Source: Saccharomonospora glauca K62 (GTDB lineage Bacteria; Actinomycetota; Actinomycetes; Mycobacteriales; Pseudonocardiaceae). Taken from it: a stretch of 64,000 nt of DNA. Shown here piece after piece: positions 1 to 12,256 of the stretch. The stretch is taken from assembly GCF_000243395.2 (NCBI RefSeq), contig NZ_CM001484.1, positions 527,589 through 591,588 of the forward strand. The letters are read 5' to 3'. The first letter of the stretch is position 1. Every line of letters begins with the position of its first letter. The notes under the pieces are model-generated. The model was given only the letters and a program-made list of their open reading frames with translations, ran no database searches and had not been told where the DNA came from. The position numbers and the translations under genes were made by a program.

Positions 1-126
1 TCCCCGATCGCTGACCAGCGCGGCCCCGTCGACTACAAGCGCCATCTCGCCGCCACGCTCACCACGCGCGTGCTCCGCACCGCCGCCGCCCGGTGGCGCG
101 GCCACGGCAACCACGAGGAGTCGTGA
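1..126 (+). CDS. coxM: Carbon monoxide dehydrogenase medium (FAD) subunit CoxM, C-terminal 41 residues
   Basis: Only the 3' end lies in the window. The first base is the first codon position, and the frame ends at a TGA at 124-126. The visible tail (DYKRHLAATLTTRVLRTA) is the usual C-terminal helix of the FAD-binding medium subunit of CO dehydrogenase/xanthine oxidase enzymes. That subunit passes electrons from the 2Fe-2S clusters of CoxS to FAD. The stop lies one base before the coxS start, and the order medium-small-large is the one typical of form I CO dehydrogenase operons. The assignment rests on this short tail and on context. Confidence 0.75.
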   Translation, partial: SPIADQRGPVDYKRHLAATLTTRVLRTAAARWRGHGNHEES

Positions 127-127
127 C

Positions 128-672
128 ATGGAGATCACCGTCACCGTCAACGGCCAGCCCTACACGCGCACCGTGGAGCCTCGGCTGCTGCTCGTGCACT
201 TCCTGCGCGACGAGCTCGGACTCACCGGTACGCACTGGGGCTGCGACACGTCGAACTGCGGCGCGTGCGTGGTGCTCATGGACGGCGTGCCCGTGAAGTC
301 GTGCACCGTGCTCGCGGTGATGGCCGACCGGCACGAGATCCGTACCGTCGAGGGGTTGGAGACCTCCGACGGGCTCGACCCGGTGCAGCAGGGGTTCCGC
401 GCCGAACACGGACTCCAGTGCGGGTTCTGCACGCCCGGCATGATGATGACCGCCCGCTGGCTGCTCGACCGCAACCCGACGCCGTCGGATGAGGAGATCC
501 GCGAGGCGTTGTCGGGCCAGCTGTGCCGCTGCACCGGCTACGAGAACATCGTGCGTTCCGTGCGATGGGCCGCCGAACACGAGACCGCCGCCCACGCCGT
601 CCCCGACGCGATCCCCGATCAGCGGGCCGGCACGTCCGCCCCGCGAACCCGGTCGGACTCGGAGGTGCAGGC

Positions 673-676
<4 letters not shown>
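128..676 (+). CDS. coxS: Carbon monoxide dehydrogenase small (2Fe-2S) subunit CoxS
   Basis: The product has 182 residues and is the iron-sulfur subunit that carries electrons from the molybdenum site of CoxL to the FAD of CoxM. The N-terminal plant-ferredoxin-like cluster has the cysteines of CDTSNCGAC plus a later Cys. The C-terminal helical domain has CGFCTPGM and LCRCTGY, the usual pair of Cys-x2-Cys and Cys-x-Cys ligands. The ATG at 128 follows a GAGGAG ribosome site at 115-120 with 7 nt spacing. The 3' end overlaps coxL in an ATGA, so the two are probably translationally coupled. The tail after the last cluster is about 20-25 residues longer than the minimal family length and is Ala/Pro/Arg-rich. 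Confidence 0.93.
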
Positions 677-3056
<2,380 letters not shown>

Positions 3057-3060
<4 letters not shown>

Positions 3061-3995
3061 GTGGCTCGTGGGAGCGTGCCCTGTTCGCGCACGCGGAGGA
3101 GCTGCGGGATCGGCGTGCGCCGTTCGTGCTGGCCACGGTCGTGCGGGCGCGCCGCCCCACCAGCGCGAGGCCGGGCGACTGCGCCCTCGTGCTGGCCGAC
3201 GGCACCGTGGAGGGGTTCGTCGGTGGGGTGTGCACGGAGTCCACCGTGCGGCTCCAGGGACTCCGCGTGTTGGCCTCCGGGCGGCCCACCATGCTGCGGA
3301 TCACCCCCGACGCCGCGCGGGTCGAGCAGGCCGAGGAGGAGGGGCTGATCACCGTGGCGAATCCGTGCCTGTCCGGTGGTGCGGTCGACCTCTTCCTGGA
3401 ACCGCAGCTGCCACCCCCACTCGTGGCGGTGTTCGGGGACTCGCCCATCGCGAGGGCCCTGCGAGAGGTGGGGGAGACACTCGGCTACGACGTGCGGCCG
3501 TGCTCGGCGGACCCCGAGTTCCCCGCCGACACGGAGGCCGTCGTGGTCGCTTCCCACGGGAGGGACGAGCAGCGGGTCCTCACTGCCGCGTTGCGGGCCG
3601 GGGTCGGCTACGTCGGCCTCGTGGCGAGTCCCCGGCGAGGGCGTGCCGTGCTCGCCGACCTCGGCGAACCCGGCATCGAGCGAGTGCACACCCCCGCCGG
3701 GCTCGACATCGGCGCGCGCACGCCGCACGAGATCGCGCTGTCGGTGTACGCGGAGGTGCTCGCGGTTCGCTCCGAGCGGGCCGCGCCCCCGAAGGCCGAA
3801 GGCGCAGCGGGGGAAGCGGGCGAGGTCACCGAGGCCATCGACCCCGTGTGCGGCATGACGGTGGCGGTCAGCCCCACCACGCCCCAGTCGGGGTACGAGG
3901 GACGCCGGTACTACTTCTGCTGCGACGGTTGTGCGGGCGCCTTCGACGCGGACCCCCGGCGCTACATCCACGGAGATGTCTCTCACGCTCCGTGA
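3057..3995 (+). CDS. XdhC/CoxI-family molybdoenzyme maturation protein with C-terminal YHS domain
   Basis: The product has 312 residues. Residues about 10-80 are an XdhC/CoxI N-terminal domain (FVLATVVRARRPTSARPGD, then GGVCTES). Residues about 120-230 form the Rossmann-like XdhC C-terminal domain (VAVFGDSPIARAL). Family members such as XdhC and CoxF/CoxI bind or sulfurate the molybdenum cofactor before it is inserted into the large subunit. Residues about 262-305 add a YHS domain (DPVCGMTV, then YYFCCDGCAGAF), a small metal-binding module common in copper proteins. The ATG overlaps the coxL stop as ATGA, so it belongs to the cox operon. The YHS fusion is odd. Because the form I CODH active site holds copper, a role in metal delivery is a reasonable inference but unproven. 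Confidence 0.85.
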
Positions 3996-4107
3996 TCGTC
4001 GGTCGACTCGATGGTGATCGCGGTTCCTCCGCACGGGCCTGTCCCCGTGGCCGAGAACTGCCTAATCTGCACGCAGTCGTGTCGCCACGCGAGGAGTGCT
4101 GGTCGTC

Positions 4108-4425
4108 GTGAAACGCGTATTCATCATCGTGGGCGTCGTCCTGGGCCTGGCGATCATCTACACGACCGGTTCGGAACAGCGCAGATCGGACGCCGAGAGT
4201 GGCGGTGCGCCGGGCGGGCAGGAGAGCTGCACGGTCGTCGTCACCGCCGACGTCCTCAACGTGCGCTCGGGCCCGAGCACCGACCACGAGATCGTCGACC
4301 GGCTGCGTCAGGACGACGAGATCGAGGCCACCACCGACACCCGCGACGGCTTCCGCAGGATCGGCGACGAGAAGTGGGCCTCCGACGACTACCTGGAGCC
4401 GGTGGACGGCGCCGACTGCGACTGA
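4108..4425 (+). CDS. Small membrane-anchored or exported SH3b-domain protein
   Basis: The product has 105 residues. An N-terminal hydrophobic segment (VFIIVGVVLGLAIIY) after Met-Lys-Arg is a signal or anchor. A bacterial SH3 (SH3_3) domain follows at residues about 42-98, with the characteristic VLNVRSGPSTDHEIVDRL and a closing KWASDDYLEPV. Such domains bind cell-wall peptides or act as extracytoplasmic interaction modules. The GTG at 4108 is preferred because GAGGAG at 4091-4096 lies 11 nt upstream and the lysine/arginine start looks like a signal peptide; the GTG at 4096 is alternative. Two cysteines (in ESCTV and GADCD) could form a disulfide outside the cell. The gene stands alone between the cox operon and exonuclease III. 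Confidence 0.7.
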   Translation: MKRVFIIVGVVLGLAIIYTTGSEQRRSDAESGGAPGGQESCTVVVTADVLNVRSGPSTDHEIVDRLRQDDEIEATTDTRDGFRRIGDEKWASDDYLEPVDGADCD

Positions 4426-4513
4426 TCTCGGCGCACCTCGCGCGTCCGTGAGTTCAGCCATGCGCCGAGTGTCCGAGGGGCGGCACCGAGCCGTCCGGAG
4501 GTAGCCTGCCCGC

Positions 4514-5311
4514 GTGCTCACCGTCTCCACAGTCAACGTCAACGGCCTGAGGGCCGCGGCCAAGAAGGGGTTCACGGAGTGGTTCGCCGCCACCTCCGCC
4601 GACGTCGTCGCGTGCCAGGAGGTGCGGGCCGAGCCGAGCGTGTTGCCGGCCGAACTCCGGGACCCCGAGGGTTGGCACACCGTCCACGCGCCGTGTGCGA
4701 CGAAGGGGCGCAACGGGGTCTCCCTCTACAGCCGGGTCGAGCCCGACAGCGTGCGCGTCGGCTTTGGGGAGGCTGAGTTCGAGGACAGCGGTCGTTACGT
4801 CGAGATGTGGCTGCCGGGCGTGGTCGTCGCGAGTCTGTACCTGCCCAGCGGTGAGGTCGGCACTCCGAGGCAGGAGGAGAAGGAGCGGTTCATGGCCGCG
4901 TTCCTGCCGTATCTGGTGGCGCTGCGCGACAAGGCCGCCTCGGACGACCGGGAAGTGCTGGTGTGCGGCGACTGGAACATTGCCCACGCCGAGATCGACC
5001 TGAAGAACTGGAAGGCCAACCGCAAGAACGCGGGCTTCCTTCCCGAGGAACGGGCCTGGTTGAGCCGGGTGTTCGACGAGGCGGGCTACGTGGACGTGCA
5101 GCGCCACCTCGACCCCGAGGGTCCCGGCCCGTACACGTGGTGGTCGTACCGAGGCAAGGCGTTCGACAACGACGCCGGCTGGCGGATCGACTACCACGTC
5201 GCGACGCCGGGCCTGGCGCAGCGGTGCACGTCGCTGGTGGTGGAGCGCGCGGACAGCTACGAGGCTCGGTGGTCCGACCACGCGCCGGTGACGGCGACGT
5301 ACGAGGTGTGA
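4514..5311 (+). CDS. xth: Exodeoxyribonuclease III (AP endonuclease family)
   Basis: The product has 265 residues and belongs to the endonuclease/exonuclease/phosphatase superfamily, repairing abasic sites and trimming 3' ends. The start (VSTVNVNGLRAAAKKG) carries the Asn that binds metal. CQEVRAE has the metal-binding Glu. VCGDWNIAHAEIDLKNWKANR carries the catalytic Asp and Asn of the GDWN motif. The C-terminal SDHAPV has the Asp-His catalytic pair. The length is normal for the family. The start is GTG 4514. It ends just before the intergenic stretch that borders the defence island. Confidence 0.92.
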   Translation: MLTVSTVNVNGLRAAAKKGFTEWFAATSADVVACQEVRAEPSVLPAELRDPEGWHTVHAPCATKGRNGVSLYSRVEPDSVRVGFGEAEFEDSGRYVEMWLPGVVVASLYLPSGEVGTPRQEEKERFMAAFLPYLVALRDKAASDDREVLVCGDWNIAHAEIDLKNWKANRKNAGFLPEERAWLSRVFDEAGYVDVQRHLDPEGPGPYTWWSYRGKAFDNDAGWRIDYHVATPGLAQRCTSLVVERADSYEARWSDHAPVTATYEV

Positions 5312-5655
5312 TCGCGCCGGTGAGGTGCGTGCGTGCCGAGTCGTCATTGTCGTGCGTCGGCTTGATGTGTTGGTCGGTTTCGGTACCGGCCCGGACGTCG
5401 ACCACTTCGCTCTGCAGGAGGAGCCGGAAGGCGTCCTCGGCCGTCCGGTCGGTCCCGTGAGCGCCACCAGCGTCCGCGTTCCGCACTTCAGGTAGTCGGT
5501 GCTGGAAAAGCAGGGAACTCCTTTATGCGGCGTGACGCTTGAATCTCCGGAATGTGCTGAGGGCAGCGGAGTTGCTGTCCTGGAATGAGCGTCGGGCCCG
5601 CGAGTGACCAGGTCCGTTGCCGGGAGCCTGACCGTTCGCGGGCCCGTAACCACAA
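5312..5655. other. Intergenic 344 bp between exonuclease III and the giant helicase gene
   Basis: The 3' ends of two converging genes face this stretch. No convincing gene is visible in any frame. The reading frames present have no clear ribosome site and no recognisable motif. The right part holds the GC-rich hairpin listed separately. No tRNA, attachment site or direct repeat that would mark an island boundary was found. Confidence 0.5.
5593..5646 (-). terminator. GC-rich hairpin downstream of the leftward helicase gene
   Basis: An 11-bp perfect inverted repeat (cgggcccgcga at 5593-5603 and tcgcgggcccg at 5636-5646) begins 10 bp beyond the stop of the minus-strand helicase gene. There is no long T tract, so it is a probable actinobacterial-type terminator rather than a canonical one. 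Confidence 0.55.
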
Positions 5656-8600
5656 TCACAGGGTGGGTTCACTCCATGCCTGCTCCAGCAGTGCCGCCAC
5701 ATCGTCGTCACCGCGTTCCCGGTACGCAGTGACGAGCTGATCCCGGGTGGAGTCGGGCGGGAAACAGACCGCGGTCGCCAGCGCACGCTCGACGTCGGCG
5801 GGACGATCGCGGTCGCTGCCCAGCCCGATCAGCCGCAGCGCCTCGCCGAGCGGTTCGACCTCGGCCGAGCCGGCCTCGACCAACCGGAACCGGCGGTCGT
5901 CGGAGAACAGTAGGAAGACGGTCGCACCTACTCCGATGTCCTCCTTCTCCAGGAACCGGCGGATACTCGCACACTGCGGCTGAGGTCCCGACCATCGGAC
6001 GGACTGGAGTCCCAGCTGTGAGGAGAATTCCACCGTCTGTTCCGGGGCCAGGCTCAGTGCCATCGCCAGCCCGACCGGGACGGTGAAGCCGGAACCCCGG
6101 AGGTGGTCCGAGGTGATCACGATCCGGTAGGCCCAGCCGCTGTCGTGGCGGAACACCTTCCGTGTCTGAGCGGGGCCTTTCCTGCGGGCGGGCCCGCTGG
6201 TGCTGCGGCTGACGATCCCGCCGCGGGTCTGGAAGGGGGCTGCTGCCGCGAAAGTCCTGATACTCGTTTCCGAGATCTCCCGGAAACGAGTGGTCAGTTC
6301 CCCGACGAGCGCGTTGAGTGGAACACTTCCGGCGTTGCGGTCGATGATCTGGCCGATCTGGTCGCGGATCGTGGTGTACTCCTCGAACTCCCACTCACTC
6401 AGCGCCCACGTTCCCCGGTCGACGCGCTTGAACCGGCGGTCGTCGGAGAGCCGGTTCGCCAGCCCGCCTAGGTTCGCGACCTCCAGTCGCTCCGCGATGG
6501 ACTTCGCCGTCATGGGTTCGCCGGTGATGGACAGCAGCGCCGCGGCCCGGTCGCCCAGCGTGGCGGTCCTCGTCAGCACGTGACCGTCGATGATCTCGTA
6601 TCCGCACCACACGAGCCAGTTCCGGAGCTCGTCGAGGCCCATCCCGAACTCCGCTAGCAGCGCGCCGAGTTCGTCGAGCGCAACGACGCCGTGCCGGTCG
6701 GTGCTGTCCTCCAGCAGCAGCTCCGTCCGGCTCCGGGTTGCCTTGACGTTGGGCGCGAGCGCCCAGCCGTCGACGACCTCGAACTCGTCGTCGAGTTTGT
6801 CGAGCACGTACCAGAACGGTTTTCCGAGGCTCTCGACGCGTTCGCGTAGCACCGGGAAGTCCTCCAGCAGCCGGGACAGGGCCGCCACCGGCTGAATCCT
6901 GGCGCGCACACTGTCCCGCAACTCGGTCACCGGCCCGCTGGCGGCGAGTTTCGCGTCGAGCTGCTTGCGTGCGGAGCTCTCCAACTGGCTGATACGTTGC
7001 GGGGACACTCCGTGTTCCGCGGCCAGCGCCTGGAGGGTTTCCGGTTCGTCGGCGAACGTTCGCCTGCGCAGGATGCTGAGGCTTCGAGCGTCGAACCGGC
7101 CGAACCAGCGGCCGATCTCCTCCAGCGGGTCGGTCGTCTCCGGCTCCTCTTCCGACGGCTGTTCGACGACCGTGCCGGTGTCGGCAGGTGACGGCGGTTC
7201 GAGCGAGGCGTCGGCCAATGTCGTGAACAGGTCCAGTGCCGTTCTGCGACCGATCCCTCGGGCTTCCAGTACCTCCGGGAGGAAAAGTCGGGAGAGGTCC
7301 ACCGCGGTCTCGATCTCCAGGTACCGCAGTAGGCGGAGTGCCCTGCTGCTGAACGGCAGGTGGTCCATCCGCGTGTCGGGAGGAATCGCCGGGAAGGCCC
7401 GCGCCAGTGGCGTGTCGTCCGGCCAGTCCATGAGCAGGGTCGCCGCGATGGCGTAGGTGGCGGCCGAAGGGGAAAGCTGCGCGGAGTCTCCGGGCGAGCT
7501 CGACAACCACCATTCCGGGGTGGTGGACGCCCCGTCGAGCTCGGGATTGTCGCCCGCCTGGTATTCGCTCAGCCACGGAAAGACCTCCGGCCAGAGCTGT
7601 TTTCCGTCGGACGGTGCTTCGGCGAGTGCGGGCAGCGCCTCGGCGGGTTCGGGGACGGACTCGTCGACCGGTGGTTCGGGCCGTGGTTCGGTTCGCTGCT
7701 TCGGGGAGGCGGTCGGTGCGGTGTTCAGAATCGGGCGGATACCCAGCCCGTCCAGCGTCGTCCACAGGGTGGCGAGCGCTCGTTCCTTGTCCAGGTAGTA
7801 GGACGACTCCCGCACCCGCCAGAACTTCCAGCCGCAGCGTTTGAGCTCCTGCTCGCGGTACAGGTCCTGGGTGAGCTGCTCAGGGGTGTGCCAGTGGTCG
7901 CCGTCGCACTCGACCGCGAGCTTCGCACCCTCACCGGTGACGACGAGGTCGATGCGCCTGCCGTTGCTCTCGACCTGCGGTGTCACGTGGTAGCCGCGTT
8001 CGACGAGATCGCAGAACACGCGCTGCTCGAACAGCGAGTCGAACTGCGGATGCCGCACGTCACGCTGCACGTTCGTCAGCACGTCGTCGAGTGCCTTGCG
8101 TTCGGCCGTCATGTGCTCGAGCAGCGACAGCCGGAGGTCACCCGGACGCAGGCGGTCCTTGGTCACCGAGTGGAACAGAATCAACTGGTCCTGTGCTCGC
8201 GAGGCAGCGACGTTGAAGCTGCGCTGGAAGCTCGCGCGCACGAGGGGCGCGAAGTTCTGCTCCGGCGAGACCACCATCGACAGCCACACGACGTGCCGTT
8301 CGTCGCCCTGGAAGTCGGATGCGGTGCCGATGCGCAGCCTGCGCTCCGCCCACACCTCGGGGTCGACGCCTCTGTCGAACAGGGCGTTGGTGATGACATC
8401 CACCTGACGCTGACCTTGTAGGACCACCACCCCGAACGTCTTGTCGTCGTAGGCGGGGTCGTCCAGGCACGCGACGATGGAGTCGGCGATGGCGTCGGCT
8501 TCCACCGGGTTGCACAGCGTCTGGTTCTTGCCTTCGACGAAACCGCCCCGCACGTACTGGGTCTGCAGCGGCGGCAGCCGGTCGGCGCCGAACTGCCGCA

Positions 8601-11600
8601 CCGGGACGAGCGGTTGGTCCTGGTAGAACTCGTTGGAGGACCACTGGATGATCTCCGGCATGCACCGGAAGTGCTCCCGCAACCGGACGAGCTGGCCGAA
8701 CCTGCTTCTCAGCAGCGAGAACATGCTCGATCGGGGGCTGAACTCCGTACGCAGGTAGTTCGGCACGTCGTAGAGTTCGCTGTCGAGCGTGTCGAAGATC
8801 GGCTGCAGCGCCCCGGAGGCCACCTCGGACGGCGTGCACTGCTTGTCGTCGCCTACGACGATGATCCGCGGTGCCAGCCAGAGCAGGAAGGTGCTGGTGA
8901 GTTCGGCCTGGCTGGCCTCGTCCACGATGATGACGTCGAAGGCGTTCTGCCGCGGTGGGACGGTGTCGAGCACATGCTTGATCGGCATCACCCACGCCGG
9001 GACGGCACCCTGGGCCACGCTCATCGCCTCGCGAGCGGCGGCGCGGAACCGCTCGTGGTACTTCCCGCTCTTGCCCGCGTTGCCGGCGTTGCTTGCGTAG
9101 GAATTGAGCGCCCCGACCTGTTCCGCGGTCATCCGCCGCAGGCAGGCGTTCCACGCCTGCTCGGCGGCGAGGTCGGCGGTGATCTTCTCCAGATCGGCGG
9201 TGGTGGCTTCGAGCTCGGCCTCCAGCTCCTGTTCGGCCCCGGCGGCGGTCTGTTCCTCCACCCACGACCTCGCCACCGCGCGAGCCCAGGCCTGTGGCCA
9301 GGCGTGGATTCGGTCAGTCCATTCCGGATTCCGAGCGGAGCGGGTGAGAGTGTCGGCGAGGGCGGGACACGCACGCCGGAGCCGGTCGAGCAACGTGTCA
9401 CACCGTTGTTGGGCGGCCCGTTGCCTGCGGGCGCGATCCAGTGCCCGCACCGCGTCCTGGTAGGCGGCCGCGTCGTGGGATCGTAGCGCGGCGGTGAGTG
9501 CGTCGTGTTCGGGTGAGCGGTTCGGGGCCGGCGACAGAGCACTCACCTGGTCCGCGAGGTGGTCGAGCCTGCCTCTGGCGGTCTTCGCGCTGTGCGCCCG
9601 CGCGGCGTCCATGGTCCGCTCGGTGAACTCGAACAGCTCCCCGAGGGAGGCCAACCGGGGCCGCACGGTCGGGGGGATCGCGGTGAGGTGTTGCCGCAGC
9701 GTGTGCTGCGCGGCACGCACCTGCTCCACCACTCCGTAGAGTTTGCGCAGTTGCACGAGCTGGTCGACCACGACGCTGCGGGGAGCGGTCGTGTCGAGGA
9801 CGTAGCCCAGTGCCGCGAAGGTCGCGGAGACCATCTCGGCGATCTCCAGTGTCCGCAGGTGGTTGGCGACCTGCATGGCCGTACCGGTGTTGGTGACCTC
9901 GGCCGATCCGACCCGAACCGTGGGCAGGTAGGCGTCCACCGCCTTCTGCTGGGGTTTCTTCAGGTGCTTGCGCACCTTGCCGCCGGATTGGAGGTACTCC
10001 GCGAAGCTTCGGAAGGCCGCGTGCGCCGAGGGGGGAACGCCTTCCGCCGTGATCGGCGTATGCCCGGCGTTCCGGTCGCACTGCAGTGCCTCGTCCACGA
10101 GTGACAGCACCTGGCCCGCGCCGGCCCACAGGTGTTCTCGCTGCTGGCCGAGCAGCGCGCTGACCGTGTCGTCGAGCCAGTCCTGCCGGGCGGGCAGCGC
10201 GCGTAGCCCGACGATGAGCTCCTGGACCTGCGCGCAGTCGTGGCTCAGCCGCCGGAACTGGTCATCGGTCAGGTTCCCCAGCGCGCCGATCAGCTCTCCG
10301 TGGTCGCCACCGACGACCTCGGTGCCCTCGGCCACTGCCTGGGTGAGTCCGACGACCAGTTGCTCGTCGGGGAGGTGGGCTTGGTCCGGTATCGCCTGGT
10401 CGCGACGTCCCTGTCGTTCGTCGTCCTCGTCGCGGAGCAGCCGGATCAGCTCACCGAACTCGTCGGTGCTCAACGGGGGTTCGCCGGTGGCGGTGCCCTC
10501 GATCCACCCGACATCGCCGGTCGCGCCGATCTTCCGCACGATCTCGCTGAGCGTTCCCGCGTAGCCGGGGGAGATCTCCGGGTGCTGGTAGGTCTCGGAT
10601 TCGCGGAGCGCTCTGATCCGTTCCAGCAGTTCGGCGCGCCGCCGTTGCGCGGCGCCTCGCCGGGCGGACAGCTCGTTGATCCAGCGTTCGCTGGCTTCGG
10701 CGTTGAAGTTGGCGTGCCGGTCGGACAGAGTGGACACGCTCTTGCGCGCCGCGGCGTTGGTCTTGCGGTCGGTCGAGGTCATCGACACGCAGAGATCCTG
10801 CAGGGGCTCCGGGAGTTTGTCACGCAGCACGGCCAGCGCCTGGGCCTTCTCGCTGGTGACGAGGATGCGCTGCCCGCGCGCGAGCAGCGCGCTCATCAGG
10901 TTGGCGATGGTGTGGGTCTTGCCTGTCCCGGGTGGGCCTTCCACGACCACACCGCTGTCTTCCCCGAGCCGCCGGATGACTTCCCGTTGCTGGTCGTTGG
11001 CGGGTAGCGGGAACAGTGGGTCCTCGGCCAGTGCCGCCGCGGCCGTCGCATTGGTCCGTTCCAGCCACGACAGCTTGTCCCGGGTCTCGATCGGGGTGAC
11101 CAGTTGCGCGAGACCGAGGGGAACGGGCTCGTGGCTTTCCTCGAGCGTGCTGCCGATCTGCTCGTAGTACTTGCGCAGTGCGTAGGAACCTCGGGTGCGA
11201 AGGAGGAGCGCGGGGGCGAAGTCGAGCCGGAAAGCGCCCGTCGTTCTCGGCGTCCAGGAGTCGCTGATGTCGCACTCGGTGTCGAGCGCCCGCTCGGCCC
11301 AGGCCTTGAGGAAGCCGGGAATCTGGGGGTCGATCGGCGACTGCGCGGTGGCCGCGAGCTTCTTGCGCAGTGAGGGGGCCGCACTGCGGTCGAAGAAGCC
11401 GAGGTCGCCGATGAGCTCGTCGTCCTCGAGCCGCACGGGGCTTTCGTCGCTCACCACGCAGTGGATCGCGCCGCTCTCCCGGTGGTGTTCGATGCGCACC
11501 GGCTGGCTGACGAGGTGGATCCGCACCGTGGCGCCGTGTTCGCCCGCCACCCTGAGCAGCCCCGCGGCCAGGACCACTTCGAGCGATTCGGGCTGCTGCG

Positions 11601-12060
11601 AGGCCTGGCGTTCCATGTCCGCGAGGCGATTGTGGAGTTGCTGGAGGGCTCGCCGTCGGGCTTCGGCTTCCGCCCACCGCCGCCATTCGGCAAGCCACTC
11701 CTGGAACGCGTCGGTGACCTCACCGGCGTCGATCAGCTTGACGGTGTCCCCGGTGACCGGGTGCGGTCCCTGTTCGCGCAGTTTCGGCTCGTCGCCGCTG
11801 CGGTCGAGCCAGTACCGGAGCACTTCCGGCGGCTTCGGTTCGGCGGCCACCTGAACCCTCGGTACGACGAACACGTGTTCGCCCAGGCCGGCGTCCTGCT
11901 CGACGGGCAGGTGCTTTCCGACGTCGGAAAGCCAGAGCAGGTCACGGTGGTCGCTGATCTGCGTCACCGGGGCGCTGCGTTTGATGGCGAGCTTGCGCAG
12001 GAAGCCCATCAGGCGGGCGACGCGGTCCTTGAGTTCGGGATCGTGTTCGGGAAAGGTCAC
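5656..12060 (-). CDS. Giant SF1 helicase fused to a DUF559/Vsr-like nuclease and HhH/sigma4-like tail, probable defence protein
   Basis: The product has 2134 residues. The GTG at 12060 is chosen because AAGGAG lies 8 nt upstream. An N-terminal region of about 330 residues has no recognised motif. The COG1112-type SF1 helicase core follows: Walker A GPPGTGKT at 375-382, Walker B VDEAS with Asp1047, then GDDKQC, REHFRCMPEI, GTASDFQGDE and VAASRAQ. Next is a PD-(D/E)xK nuclease of the DUF559/Vsr type: RIDLVV (Asp about 1371), VECDGDHWH (Glu1384), and RCGWKFWRV. After a Pro/Glu-rich linker, a helix-hairpin-helix like the RNA polymerase alpha C-terminal domain lies near residue 1570, a sigma-region-4-like HTH (SPQRISQLE) near 1660-1700, and winged-helix-like segments follow. 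The gene diverges from pglW, whose C-terminal half has the same HhH then HTH order. It would unwind and cleave nucleic acid. Its role as a BREX partner is inferred. Confidence 0.8.
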   Translation of the reverse strand: MTFPEHDPELKDRVARLMGFLRKLAIKRSAPVTQISDHRDLLWLSDVGKHLPVEQDAGLGEHVFVVPRVQVAAEPKPPEVLRYWLDRSGDEPKLREQGPHPVTGDTVKLIDAGEVTDAFQEWLAEWRRWAEAEARRRALQQLHNRLADMERQASQQPESLEVVLAAGLLRVAGEHGATVRIHLVSQPVRIEHHRESGAIHCVVSDESPVRLEDDELIGDLGFFDRSAAPSLRKKLAATAQSPIDPQIPGFLKAWAERALDTECDISDSWTPRTTGAFRLDFAPALLLRTRGSYALRKYYEQIGSTLEESHEPVPLGLAQLVTPIETRDKLSWLERTNATAAAALAEDPLFPLPANDQQREVIRRLGEDSGVVVEGPPGTGKTHTIANLMSALLARGQRILVTSEKAQALAVLRDKLPEPLQDLCVSMTSTDRKTNAAARKSVSTLSDRHANFNAEASERWINELSARRGAAQRRRAELLERIRALRESETYQHPEISPGYAGTLSEIVRKIGATGDVGWIEGTATGEPPLSTDEFGELIRLLRDEDDERQGRRDQAIPDQAHLPDEQLVVGLTQAVAEGTEVVGGDHGELIGALGNLTDDQFRRLSHDCAQVQELIVGLRALPARQDWLDDTVSALLGQQREHLWAGAGQVLSLVDEALQCDRNAGHTPITAEGVPPSAHAAFRSFAEYLQSGGKVRKHLKKPQQKAVDAYLPTVRVGSAEVTNTGTAMQVANHLRTLEIAEMVSATFAALGYVLDTTAPRSVVVDQLVQLRKLYGVVEQVRAAQHTLRQHLTAIPPTVRPRLASLGELFEFTERTMDAARAHSAKTARGRLDHLADQVSALSPAPNRSPEHDALTAALRSHDAAAYQDAVRALDRARRQRAAQQRCDTLLDRLRRACPALADTLTRSARNPEWTDRIHAWPQAWARAVARSWVEEQTAAGAEQELEAELEATTADLEKITADLAAEQAWNACLRRMTAEQVGALNSYASNAGNAGKSGKYHERFRAAAREAMSVAQGAVPAWVMPIKHVLDTVPPRQNAFDVIIVDEASQAELTSTFLLWLAPRIIVVGDDKQCTPSEVASGALQPIFDTLDSELYDVPNYLRTEFSPRSSMFSLLRSRFGQLVRLREHFRCMPEIIQWSSNEFYQDQPLVPVRQFGADRLPPLQTQYVRGGFVEGKNQTLCNPVEADAIADSIVACLDDPAYDDKTFGVVVLQGQRQVDVITNALFDRGVDPEVWAERRLRIGTASDFQGDERHVVWLSMVVSPEQNFAPLVRASFQRSFNVAASRAQDQLILFHSVTKDRLRPGDLRLSLLEHMTAERKALDDVLTNVQRDVRHPQFDSLFEQRVFCDLVERGYHVTPQVESNGRRIDLVVTGEGAKLAVECDGDHWHTPEQLTQDLYREQELKRCGWKFWRVRESSYYLDKERALATLWTTLDGLGIRPILNTAPTASPKQRTEPRPEPPVDESVPEPAEALPALAEAPSDGKQLWPEVFPWLSEYQAGDNPELDGASTTPEWWLSSSPGDSAQLSPSAATYAIAATLLMDWPDDTPLARAFPAIPPDTRMDHLPFSSRALRLLRYLEIETAVDLSRLFLPEVLEARGIGRRTALDLFTTLADASLEPPSPADTGTVVEQPSEEEPETTDPLEEIGRWFGRFDARSLSILRRRTFADEPETLQALAAEHGVSPQRISQLESSARKQLDAKLAASGPVTELRDSVRARIQPVAALSRLLEDFPVLRERVESLGKPFWYVLDKLDDEFEVVDGWALAPNVKATRSRTELLLEDSTDRHGVVALDELGALLAEFGMGLDELRNWLVWCGYEIIDGHVLTRTATLGDRAAALLSITGEPMTAKSIAERLEVANLGGLANRLSDDRRFKRVDRGTWALSEWEFEEYTTIRDQIGQIIDRNAGSVPLNALVGELTTRFREISETSIRTFAAAAPFQTRGGIVSRSTSGPARRKGPAQTRKVFRHDSGWAYRIVITSDHLRGSGFTVPVGLAMALSLAPEQTVEFSSQLGLQSVRWSGPQPQCASIRRFLEKEDIGVGATVFLLFSDDRRFRLVEAGSAEVEPLGEALRLIGLGSDRDRPADVERALATAVCFPPDSTRDQLVTAYRERGDDDVAALLEQAWSEPTL

Positions 12061-12256
12061 CGAGGCTGCTCCTTGAAGGCGGCGCGTGCTCGGCACGGTC
12101 TCAGCCGAGCACAGGTGTGTCGCCGGGGTCGGTGGCAACGTTACGAAAGGGTGGAAAGGGACGACAGAGATCGACGGCTACGGATCACCCACGACCTGGT
12201 AACGACGGTAGGATCACGAGCCGTCGCTGTGATCCAGGTCAAAGGAGGGTGGCGGG
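12061..12256. promoter_or_regulatory. Divergent promoter region between the helicase gene and pglW
   Basis: These 196 bp separate two divergently read defence genes and must hold both promoters. The pglW side ends with a strong AAAGGAGG ribosome site at 12241-12248, 8 nt before ATG 12257. The helicase side has AAGGAG (minus strand) 8 nt before GTG 12060. No confident -35/-10 pair could be assigned. The shared control region is the main physical evidence that the two genes may be co-regulated. Confidence 0.6.

Noticed and set aside
5454-5786. Short minus-strand frames after the giant helicase gene
   Set aside because: No ribosome site, no motif, and they overlap a hairpin; probably chance frames in an intergenic region.
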